Assembly (NCBI RefSeq): GCF_013372185.1
Contig: NZ_CP053830.1
Span: 248,001 to 312,000, forward strand
DNA: 64,000 nt
Reading direction: 5' to 3'
Source: Campylobacter lari subsp. lari
GTDB lineage: Bacteria > Campylobacterota > Campylobacteria > Campylobacterales > Campylobacteraceae
In this document: piece by piece, positions 44,996-52,726 of the stretch
How positions within the stretch are numbered: the stretch's first letter is position 1
Layout of the letters: each line of letters opens with the position of its first letter
The notes under the pieces: generated by a model
Told to the model about the DNA's origin: nothing
The model's database searches: none
Seen by the model: the letters and a program-made list of their open reading frames with translations, nothing else
Program-made: the position numbers and the translations under genes

Positions 44996-46685
44996 AGTTT
45001 ACATCCATATAGGCTTGGAAAAAACTGGAAGTACTAGTATACAAGAATTTTTATATATAAATAGAGATATAATTCTGAAAAAATATAATTATATTTTTTT
45101 GCAATCCATAGGCATAAAAAATCATTGGGATTTAGCTTTTTTAGGGTATTCTTTAACTAAAAAAGATAGTTATATTTTAAATAATTCTTTGTGGGATCTG
45201 CAAGCTATTAAGAAACATAAAAAAAGCATTTTTAATAAAATTAACCATGAAATAAATGTTAACTACATAACGGTTTTTTCTTCTGAGTTATTACAATCAA
45301 GATTAACCTGCAAGCGAGAAATTATCAAATTATATAAATTTTTAAAAAAAATAGGATTTACAAATATTCAAGTAGTATGCTATATTCGAGATGTAAACGA
45401 AATGCTAAAATCATTATTTTCTGAGGCTATTAAATGGGCAGAAATAGATGATTTTAAATTAGAAATGAAAAATGAAGAATATAGTTCAGGATACAAAAAA
45501 AATTTATTTCATTTTCATCACATTTGCAATCATAAACAAACATTACAGTGGTGGGGGGAAATTTTTGGTAAAGAAAATTTAATTGTAAGATTATTTGATA
45601 AAAATGAATTTTATCAAGGAGATTTATTAAAAGATTTTATACATAGTATAGGCTTAGAATGGGATGATGAGTTTATTATACCTCCAAAGCAAAATGAGAG
45701 TTTAGATTTATTGGGAATAGAGTTGCTTAGAAGAGTTAATAGTATATTACCTCTTTTTGTTAATAATATCAGAAATATATTTAGGGGAGATTTGCATCAT
45801 TTTGTATTAAAACACTTCACCTCTAAAGACCCTCATCTTAAATTTCAACCTCCAAAAGAAATAATGCAGTCTTATATAGATTATTTCGAGGAATCAAATG
45901 AATGGGTAAGAAAGGAATTCTTTCCCCACAAAGAAAGATTGTTTCCTAAGAAAGATTTAAGTAATTATAAAGAAAATTACGAACTTAAGGAAATGAAACC
46001 AGAGTATTGGGATAGGATAGCTGAATTTATAGCTTATATTGTGAAAACCAAAAATCAAACTATTGCAGATAAAATCAATATCGTTCAGAATAAAGATAAA
46101 ATTATTATTGATCAAACTACTCAAATAAAATCCTTACAAGCAACATTAAAAGATAATGAAGCAAAATTGATACAAATAAGCAATCTTAACAATACCATCA
46201 AAGAGAAAGATAATATTATAAATTCCAATATAAATCATATCAATCAATTGCAAAGTAATATACAAGAAAAATCAACTCAACTCAATCAAATCCAATCTAA
46301 ATTATCTTTCCAAACTAAATATGGCACAGCTAAAACAAGAATTCAAAACCAACTCTCTTATAAACTAGGTCAAGCTATGATAGTTAATTCTAAATCTTTC
46401 CTAGGTTACTTAATAATGCCTATGGCATTATTAAGTATAATGATTTCACATAAACAAGAACAAAAAGTCTATCAAGAAAAAATAAAAAAAGATCCTTCTT
46501 TAAAACTACCTATATTAGAAGATTATCCTGATTACAAAGAAGCTTTAAAATTAAAAAATCATCTTTCTTATAAACTAGGACAAGCTCTTATACAAGCTAA
46601 TAAAACTTGGTATGGGGGGGGGTATGTCAAACTGCTATTTGAAATTGGGAAGTTGAAGAGGGAATTTAAGAGTAAGAAAATTTGA
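44991..46685 (+). CDS. Capsule sulfotransferase 2 with C-terminal module; poly-G tract in full-length state
   Basis: A 564-residue protein. PAPS loop HIGLEKTGSTSIQEFLY near residues 5-21; VVCYIRDVNEMLKSLFSEA for the 3'-phosphate region. From residue about 191 the DNA is largely identical to sulfotransferase 1, broken by one 84-bp divergent island, through a coiled coil to the LSYKLGQA module (428-541). The G9 tract at 46614-46622 is in frame, giving GGGYVKLLFEIGKLKREFKS at the end, like the non-G copies in other genes. It is the last gene before the kpsC promoter. Confidence 0.85.
   Translation: MTVYIHIGLEKTGSTSIQEFLYINRDIILKKYNYIFLQSIGIKNHWDLAFLGYSLTKKDSYILNNSLWDLQAIKKHKKSIFNKINHEINVNYITVFSSELLQSRLTCKREIIKLYKFLKKIGFTNIQVVCYIRDVNEMLKSLFSEAIKWAEIDDFKLEMKNEEYSSGYKKNLFHFHHICNHKQTLQWWGEIFGKENLIVRLFDKNEFYQGDLLKDFIHSIGLEWDDEFIIPPKQNESLDLLGIELLRRVNSILPLFVNNIRNIFRGDLHHFVLKHFTSKDPHLKFQPPKEIMQSYIDYFEESNEWVRKEFFPHKERLFPKKDLSNYKENYELKEMKPEYWDRIAEFIAYIVKTKNQTIADKINIVQNKDKIIIDQTTQIKSLQATLKDNEAKLIQISNLNNTIKEKDNIINSNINHINQLQSNIQEKSTQLNQIQSKLSFQTKYGTAKTRIQNQLSYKLGQAMIVNSKSFLGYLIMPMALLSIMISHKQEQKVYQEKIKKDPSLKLPILEDYPDYKEALKLKNHLSYKLGQALIQANKTWYGGGYVKLLFEIGKLKREFKSKKI
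45562..45734 (+). repeat. 173-bp repeat shared by the two sulfotransferase genes, copy 2
   Basis: Second copy of 37783-37955, offset 7779 bp. Confidence 0.88.
46274..46613 (+). repeat. 340-bp capsule module repeat, copy M4
   Basis: Encodes residues about 428-541 of sulfotransferase 2. It lies 7806 bp from M3 and about 100 bp before the kpsC start, at the right-hand border of the variable region. Confidence 0.92.
46614..46622 (+). repeat. Poly-G tract, G9 (probable phase-variation site)
   Basis: Nine consecutive G after TGGTAT, coding for Gly-Gly-Gly in frame. Loss or gain of one G would change the last 23 or so residues of sulfotransferase 2. Confidence 0.88.
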
Positions 46686-46691
46686 TATAAT
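46686..46691 (+). promoter_or_regulatory. Predicted -10 box for kpsCS
   Basis: TATAAT directly after the stop of sulfotransferase 2 and 25 bases before the kpsC ATG. An AAAGAGAG ribosome-binding site lies between. It would let kpsCS be expressed whatever cassettes are present upstream. Confidence 0.55.
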
Positions 46692-46716
46692 CTTTCTTTA
46701 ATTTAAAGAGAGATTT

Positions 46717-48744
46717 ATGAAATTATATACCACATCTAAAAGATTAAAAGAAAATATCGAAAATTTTTACAAAATAAATTTATATCATATTTGCAAAAAT
46801 ACCGGCAAAGAAGATATTTTTGTTGGTTGGGGTAGAAAAAAGTCAGGTTTAAAAGCCATAGCACTAGCTAAAAAGTATAATGTAAAATTTTTGCTTTTAG
46901 AAGATGGTTTTTTACGTTCATTAAATTTAGGTGTAGAGAAAAGCCCGAGTTTTTCTATCGTCAAAGATGAAGTGGGAATTTATTATGACGCCACAGCTCC
47001 ATCTAAGCTTGAAAATATTTTAAATACTTATGAGTTTAGTACCAAAGAACTAGAGCAAGCAAAAAAAGCTATAGAGCTTATAAAAACAGAAAAACTTAGT
47101 AAGTATAACAATAATCTTTGCATACCAAAAGATCTTTTTAGCACTAATGAAGAACGTGTATTAATTATTACTCAAGTAGCAAATGATGCTTCATTAAAAT
47201 TTGGCTTAGCTGATAGTTTTTCAACCCAAGAAATTATAAATGACACCATTAAAGAAAATCCAAATGCTAAAATATATATTAAAATTCATCCTGATGTATT
47301 AAGCGGTAAAAAACAAAGTGATTTTAATGCACAAGATTTGCCAAGTAAATGTGTAGTTATAAAGGAAAATTATAATCCCATAGAACTATTAAGTCATTTT
47401 AAGAAAGTCTATACTAAGACTTCTGGTATGGGTTTTGAAGCTTTGATGTTGGGATGTGAATGTGTGTGTTATGGTGTGCCATTTTATGCGGGTTGGGGTT
47501 TAACCCAAGATAAACAAGCGTGTAAAAGAAGGCTCAAAAAAAGAAGTCTAGAAGAAGTTTTTTATGCTACTTATATTTTATATAGTGAGTATTTTAATCC
47601 TTACTTAAATCAAAAAAGCGACATCTTTGATACCATTTATACTTTAGCAAAGTATAAAAAGATAGAACAAGTTAATTCTAATACTTTATATTTTTTGGGT
47701 TTTACTTTGTGGAAGCGTTGGTTTATGAAGCCATTTTTTAAAGCCAAGAATAATAAAATCATTTTTTTAAACTCACCGAGTGAACTTTATAAAGCTAAGT
47801 TAAATCCTGAAGATAAAATTTTTATCTGGGGTAAAAAATATGATAAAACTTTACTAGCTAAAGATTTTAATAATGAAATTTTCTTAGTAGAAGATGGCTT
47901 TTTACGCTCTGTTTTTTTAGGCTCAGATCTTACACGCCCTTTTTCTTTGATAGTAGATAGTAAGGGTTTATATGTTGATTCAAGCAAGCCAAGTGATTTA
48001 GAAGATATTTTACAAAATTATGTTTTTGATGAGAGTTTAAAACAAAGAGCTAAAAAGCTCATCTCTACTATCACACAAAATAAATTTTCAAAGTATAATG
48101 GTTTAAAACATGAAAAATTAAATTTTAATACCAATAAAAAAATTATTTTAATCCCTGCTCAAGTAGAAGATGATGCTTCTATGATCTTAGGTGGTGCAGG
48201 CTTTGATACCTTAAAACTTTTACAAAGTGTAAGAAAGGCTAATGAAAACGCCTTCTTAGTTTTTAAACCTCATCCTGATGTTTTAAGCGGTAACCGTAAA
48301 GGCTTAAAAGATAAAAGCATTATTTTAAAATATTGCGATGAGATTATAGAAGATGTCAGCATAGATAGCGCTATAAATGCATGTGATGAAGTGCATACTA
48401 TAACCTCTACAAGTGGTTTTGACGCTCTTTTGCGTGGTAAAAAAGTAGTAGTTTATGGCAAGCCTTTTTATGCAGGTTGGGGTTTGACAAGCGATTTATA
48501 TGAAATTCCAAGACGTACAAGAGTGCTTAGTTTAGAAGAGCTTGTTGCGGGGGTTTTGATCCTTTATCCAAGATACATCCATCCAAAAAGTAAAAATTTA
48601 TGTGAAGTTGAGCTTGCATTGGATATAATGCTAAAAATGCAAAAAGATTATTTTTCTAAATTTTATTTACGTTGGTTTATAGATATAAGAATTTATATAT
48701 TAAGAAAAATAAGAAGATTAATAGAATTTATTTTGATTAGATGA
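46717..48744 (+). CDS. kpsC: Capsule Kdo transferase KpsC
   Basis: A 675-residue cytoplasmic enzyme that, with KpsS, builds the poly-Kdo linker on phosphatidylglycerol. The protein contains two related halves: FVGWGRKKSGL and FIWGKKYDK, LEDGFLRSLNLG and VEDGFLRSVFLG, YGVPFYAGWGLTQD and YGKPFYAGWGLTSD. This matches the dual-transferase layout of KpsC. The full length is preserved. Its stop overlaps the kpsS ATG by 4 bp. Confidence 0.95.
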   Translation: MKLYTTSKRLKENIENFYKINLYHICKNTGKEDIFVGWGRKKSGLKAIALAKKYNVKFLLLEDGFLRSLNLGVEKSPSFSIVKDEVGIYYDATAPSKLENILNTYEFSTKELEQAKKAIELIKTEKLSKYNNNLCIPKDLFSTNEERVLIITQVANDASLKFGLADSFSTQEIINDTIKENPNAKIYIKIHPDVLSGKKQSDFNAQDLPSKCVVIKENYNPIELLSHFKKVYTKTSGMGFEALMLGCECVCYGVPFYAGWGLTQDKQACKRRLKKRSLEEVFYATYILYSEYFNPYLNQKSDIFDTIYTLAKYKKIEQVNSNTLYFLGFTLWKRWFMKPFFKAKNNKIIFLNSPSELYKAKLNPEDKIFIWGKKYDKTLLAKDFNNEIFLVEDGFLRSVFLGSDLTRPFSLIVDSKGLYVDSSKPSDLEDILQNYVFDESLKQRAKKLISTITQNKFSKYNGLKHEKLNFNTNKKIILIPAQVEDDASMILGGAGFDTLKLLQSVRKANENAFLVFKPHPDVLSGNRKGLKDKSIILKYCDEIIEDVSIDSAINACDEVHTITSTSGFDALLRGKKVVVYGKPFYAGWGLTSDLYEIPRRTRVLSLEELVAGVLILYPRYIHPKSKNLCEVELALDIMLKMQKDYFSKFYLRWFIDIRIYILRKIRRLIEFILIR

Positions 48745-49919
48745 ATTTAAGTAAGAAGTTAAAAAAATTTTCCGGTAAAAATGTTTTGTTACTCCAAGGG
48801 CCTGTGGGAGGATTTTTTCGCAAAATTGCTATAAAAATTCCAAAAGCTAATGTTTATAAAGTAAATTTTAATGGAGGAGATTTTTTCTTTTATCCTTTTA
48901 AAAGCATTAATTACACTAAAAGTTTAGCCGAGCTTGAAGACTTTTATAAAAAGCTTTTTGAAGAAAAACAAATTCAAGTTATCATTATGTATAATGATTG
49001 TAGAAAAGTTCATGAAATAGCCATTAATGTTGCTAAACAAATGGGTATTGAAGTATGGATTTTTGAAGAAGGTTATATAAGACCAAACTTCATTACTTTT
49101 GAAAAAGATGGAGTGAATGCAAACTCCACTTTACCAAGAGAAAAAGAATTTTATCTAAGTCAGAAAAAATTTGATAAAGATTTTAAATTTAAAACTTTCT
49201 CAAGCACTTTTAAAAATATGGCCTTTGCTTCATTTTTATACTGGCTTTTTGCTTTTTTATTTTCTTGGTATTTTAATAATTCTTTACATCATAGAAGTTT
49301 AAAACTATTTGACTTTTTACCTTGGCTTTGCTCAGTATATAGAAAAAACAAATACAAAATCACAGAAAAAAGTTTAAACGAAAAAATTCTTTCCCTAAAG
49401 CAAAAGTATTTTTTGGCTATTTTACAAGTGCATAATGATACTCAACTCTCCCATCATTATAAAAAAACTACAGAAAAATTTATAGAAGAGGTGATTATCT
49501 CTTTTGCTAATCATGCCAAAGCAAAGTCATACCTAGTTTTTAAACACCATCCTATGGACCGTGGTTATAGGGACTATACCAAACTTATAGAAGATTTGAG
49601 TTTAAGATACAATGTTGAGGGTAGAATTTTATATGTACATGACTTACACTTACCTACGCTCTTAATCAATGCAAGGGGTACTATAGTCATAAATAGCACA
49701 GTAGGGCTTTCTGCTTTATATCACAATAGCCCTTTAAAAGTTATGGGAAAAGCCTTTTATGATGTTGAAGGTTTGACTTATCAAAAAAGCTTGCATACTT
49801 TTTGGAAAGAATGCAGGGCATATAAGCCTGATGCTGTTTTGCACGCTAAATTTAGAAATTATGTGATATATAAAACCCAAGTCAATGGAAATTTTTTCAA
49901 AAATACTAGTTTAGATTAA
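48741..49919 (+). CDS. kpsS: Capsule Kdo transferase KpsS
   Basis: A 392-residue enzyme that adds the first Kdo to the lipid anchor. LLLQGPVGGFFRKIA, WIFEEGYIRPNFITFEKDGVNANS, LAILQVHNDTQLSHHY, FKHHPMDRGYRDY and INSTVGLSALYHNSPLKVMG match KpsS. It is the last forward gene of the capsule locus; its stop overlaps by 4 bp the stop of the convergent SGNH-like gene. Confidence 0.95.
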   Translation: MNLSKKLKKFSGKNVLLLQGPVGGFFRKIAIKIPKANVYKVNFNGGDFFFYPFKSINYTKSLAELEDFYKKLFEEKQIQVIIMYNDCRKVHEIAINVAKQMGIEVWIFEEGYIRPNFITFEKDGVNANSTLPREKEFYLSQKKFDKDFKFKTFSSTFKNMAFASFLYWLFAFLFSWYFNNSLHHRSLKLFDFLPWLCSVYRKNKYKITEKSLNEKILSLKQKYFLAILQVHNDTQLSHHYKKTTEKFIEEVIISFANHAKAKSYLVFKHHPMDRGYRDYTKLIEDLSLRYNVEGRILYVHDLHLPTLLINARGTIVINSTVGLSALYHNSPLKVMGKAFYDVEGLTYQKSLHTFWKECRAYKPDAVLHAKFRNYVIYKTQVNGNFFKNTSLD

Positions 49920-51424
49920 ATTTTCTTTTTATAGTTTTTTGCAATTTTTTTTAGTTTAAAGGGTAAGCTTAAATAGCCTATTTTAAAAGGAGTTCTTGAG
50001 GCTTGCAAAAGTGCATTACCTAAAAGATAAGGCAAATGTGTTTTGGCTATTTGAGCGTGTTTATAGTCTGCATAAGCTTTTAGTGGCGGTAGGTTTTTTT
50101 GATCTTTTTGATTTTTAAAATGCTCTTTTTTGATTTTTCTCAATTCAAAAGGTATTTTAAAATATCCTAGATAACTTTTACTATTTTTCATGATAGCTTC
50201 CCCAAGCTTATAGCTTAGTCTTTCTTTTATCCTTAAGCTAGCTCCATAAAGTTTATTGTTTTGGTGGATAAATATCTCATATTCATTTTTTAAGCCTTTA
50301 TGATTTAAAAAACGCAAAAGATTATGATTTTGACTTTGTAAAAATGTTTGCATATCAAGTTTTTTTAGTTCATGGTATTCTAGCACTAATTCTTTATAAA
50401 ATGCTATAGGTGGTATCAAAAGCTCATAAGCATTTATAAGTTGAATTTTACATTCAATTTTTTTATCATCATCTTTTTCTAAAAGTAAAATTCCTATTAA
50501 GTCCACATAATCAAGTCTTGGTGTTTTTTCATTTGCTATGCTTAAGCCCGAACTTTCCTCGCTTTGCTTGATAATTTGTGTATTAACATACAAAAAGGTT
50601 TGCTCATCACAAATTGCTTTTTCATTTTGTATATCTTGAAAAGTATTGATAAGTCCAAAATTTTTTACTAATTTAAAAGATGAGTTTTCAATGCTTATAG
50701 ATGATATAGCATGATTTGATAAACTGGCGTGATTCCAAGTGTGTATGCCTAAGATTTGATAATTTTTGAACTCTTTTGGAAAAATGATTTTTTCATTAGC
50801 TTTAATCTTTGTAGTTTTTTCACAAAAAAATGAGTTTTTATGCTCTATTTTAGTTGAATTTGATGGCGTAAAGATATGAAATTTTCTTTTTGAGCAAATG
50901 ATATTTTCTTTGGATTTTTTAAAGCTGTGTAAATTTTTAATGATGTTTTTACCAAGCTCTTGCATAGCTAGTGGCATAGGGTGGAATTTATAGTTTTGAT
51001 CAAAATCATAAAGATTATTTTTTTGGTAGTAAAGATCTACATCGATTAGATTAAAACCATAATGAGCACAATTTTTCCTATGAGCTTCATTGATAGCTTT
51101 TGATTTATCATTACAAGCTGGTATGGGGAGCATAAGCACTATAGTAATTTTGTTTGCTTTGTAAAGTTCTTCGTAAAAATAATCAATATTTCTAAGTATA
51201 ATATTTAAGCTCATAGGGCTTAAATAATCATTGATATTTGATTCGCTGATGAGAAAATCACTGTTGATTATAGTTTTTTTATGGCGTATTAACTCATAAA
51301 GATTTTGCAAAGAAGTACTAAGTCCTAAAGCGTAATTATGTAGTGTAATGTTTTTATTTTCAAGGCCTATTCTAAGACCATTTTTAACTACACTATTACT
51401 ACCACCTAGTAAGATTATATCCAT
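49916..51424 (-). CDS. SGNH-hydrolase-like protein with diverged capsule module
   Basis: A 502-residue protein. The N-terminus MDIILLGGSNSVVKNGL has a Ser in a GSNS block like block I of SGNH/GDSL esterases, SESNINDYLS could be the Asn block, and FDQNYKFHPMPLAMQELG has the Asp-x-x-x-x-x-His pattern near residue 150. A beta-rich middle region (about 210-390) is unassigned. Residues 398-502 carry two diverged module motifs (RLSYKLGEAIMKNSKSYLG and HLPYLLGNALLQASRTPFK). It may add or remove acyl groups on the capsule. No signal peptide is seen. The gene faces kpsS and is outside the kps operon. Confidence 0.6.
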   Translation of the reverse strand: MDIILLGGSNSVVKNGLRIGLENKNITLHNYALGLSTSLQNLYELIRHKKTIINSDFLISESNINDYLSPMSLNIILRNIDYFYEELYKANKITIVLMLPIPACNDKSKAINEAHRKNCAHYGFNLIDVDLYYQKNNLYDFDQNYKFHPMPLAMQELGKNIIKNLHSFKKSKENIICSKRKFHIFTPSNSTKIEHKNSFFCEKTTKIKANEKIIFPKEFKNYQILGIHTWNHASLSNHAISSISIENSSFKLVKNFGLINTFQDIQNEKAICDEQTFLYVNTQIIKQSEESSGLSIANEKTPRLDYVDLIGILLLEKDDDKKIECKIQLINAYELLIPPIAFYKELVLEYHELKKLDMQTFLQSQNHNLLRFLNHKGLKNEYEIFIHQNNKLYGASLRIKERLSYKLGEAIMKNSKSYLGYFKIPFELRKIKKEHFKNQKDQKNLPPLKAYADYKHAQIAKTHLPYLLGNALLQASRTPFKIGYLSLPFKLKKIAKNYKKKI

Positions 51425-51548
51425 AAGTTCTTTCTTGTTTTTATAATTTTTTATTTATTTTATAAAATATTTTTTAATGAATAATTTCAGAGTAAAAACC
51501 CCTCATTTTGCCTTTAAATAAGCATTTGACAAAGATAACAACTTTAGC

Positions 51549-51554
51549 TATATT
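51549..51554 (+). promoter_or_regulatory. Possible -10 box for the membrane hydrolase-like gene
   Basis: TATATT 34 bases before the ATG at 51588, in a 163-bp region between two divergent genes. I saw no other clear feature in that region. Confidence 0.35.
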
Positions 51555-51587
51555 TTTAAATTCATTTTGAGTTTATTTGGGATTTGA

Positions 51588-52718
51588 ATGGATAAATTGT
51601 GTCAAAAAAGAGATGTTTTTTATATAGCTGGTTATGATCCTAGAGGATATAGGCATTATTATGCTATGTTTAAAAAAAATTTAGCCGAGCAAAATGTTCT
51701 TTTAAATTATGATTATACTTTATCAAAAGCTCAAGTTAATATTTATCCTTTTTGGCAAATTCAAACCCCACATACAAGTACTTCTTACACCTTTTTAAGC
51801 TGGAATGATATAGTCAAAAAAAACTGGTCAGAGGGTATAAAAGATGCCTTGAGTGATTGTTATAGTTTTTTTAGAATTTATACCATCACAGGGCTTTTTT
51901 TAAAATTTGGTAAAGAATCCCCGCACCAACTTATCACAGGTTATTATCCATTTTTTTATGTTCTTTTGAGTTTGATTTTTACTTTAGTTTGTGCTTTTGG
52001 AAGTTTATTTTATTTGCAAAATTTTCATATTATTTTAGGAATTTTAGCTTTTGTTTTATCGTTAGTGTTTTTACCAAAAATGCTTTATAAACTAGGCAAG
52101 AAATTAGCTGTTTTTTGGATAGCTAGAATTTGTTCTTTTTGTGCAAACTGGGAGAAAAATTCTCAAGGTGAACTTGAGTTAAGAATGGATGATTTTGCTA
52201 GAGTTATTTTTGAAAAACTAAAAGAAAATGTAAATGATAAAAATTATGAACTCATATTAAGTGCACATAGCGTGGGAACGGTGCTTTGCATAAATGTTTT
52301 AGCAAAAGTGCTTAGAAAATGTGAAAAAGAAAATATATCTTTTGAAAATTTAAAGGTTTTAACTTTGGGTGAATGCATACCTTTAGTAAGCTATCAAAAA
52401 AGATCTTTTGAGTTTAGAAAAGACTTAGAGTATTTAGGAAGTAAAAATTTAATATGGTATGATTTTACTTCTATTATTGATGGGGCTTGTTTTGCACAAG
52501 TTGATTTTATACGCACAAGCGGAGTGAAAGCACAATTTAGTCCAAAATACCTTTCGGCTAAATTTCATACCTTATATAAAAACAAAGATTATAAAAAAAT
52601 CAAAAAAGACAAATATAAAGCACATTTTTTATATTTATTTGCCACACAAATTCAAGGAGTATATAACTTTTTTGAATTTATCATAGGTAAAAATAAATTA
52701 GAAGAAAAAATCAAATAG
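51588..52718 (+). CDS. Membrane protein with alpha/beta-hydrolase-like region
   Basis: A 376-residue protein. Two hydrophobic segments lie at about residues 120-145 and 148-170. After them, ELILSAHSVGTVLCINVLAKVL near residue 225 has an A-H-S-x-G nucleophile-elbow pattern of lipase-like hydrolases. The N-terminus FYIAGYDPRGYRHYYAMF precedes the membrane part. A homologous membrane protein sits between kpsS and the P450 gene in C. jejuni (Cj1412c type), so the pairing is conserved. Function is unknown. The P450 gene follows after eight bases. Confidence 0.65.
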   Translation: MDKLCQKRDVFYIAGYDPRGYRHYYAMFKKNLAEQNVLLNYDYTLSKAQVNIYPFWQIQTPHTSTSYTFLSWNDIVKKNWSEGIKDALSDCYSFFRIYTITGLFLKFGKESPHQLITGYYPFFYVLLSLIFTLVCAFGSLFYLQNFHIILGILAFVLSLVFLPKMLYKLGKKLAVFWIARICSFCANWEKNSQGELELRMDDFARVIFEKLKENVNDKNYELILSAHSVGTVLCINVLAKVLRKCEKENISFENLKVLTLGECIPLVSYQKRSFEFRKDLEYLGSKNLIWYDFTSIIDGACFAQVDFIRTSGVKAQFSPKYLSAKFHTLYKNKDYKKIKKDKYKAHFLYLFATQIQGVYNFFEFIIGKNKLEEKIK

Positions 52719-52726
52719 GAGAAAAC

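Larger units (their letters stand above)
45819..46622 (+). repeat. Long 3' repeat of the sulfotransferase genes, copy 2
   Basis: Second copy of 38013-38815, offset 7806 bp up to the poly-G tract, where it is one G longer. Confidence 0.88.

Noticed and set aside
45552-45557. G6 run in sulfotransferase 2 as another phase-variation tract
   Set aside because: It is six bases long, encodes part of the conserved WWGE segment and is not a G run in the paralogue; too short to be a likely switch.
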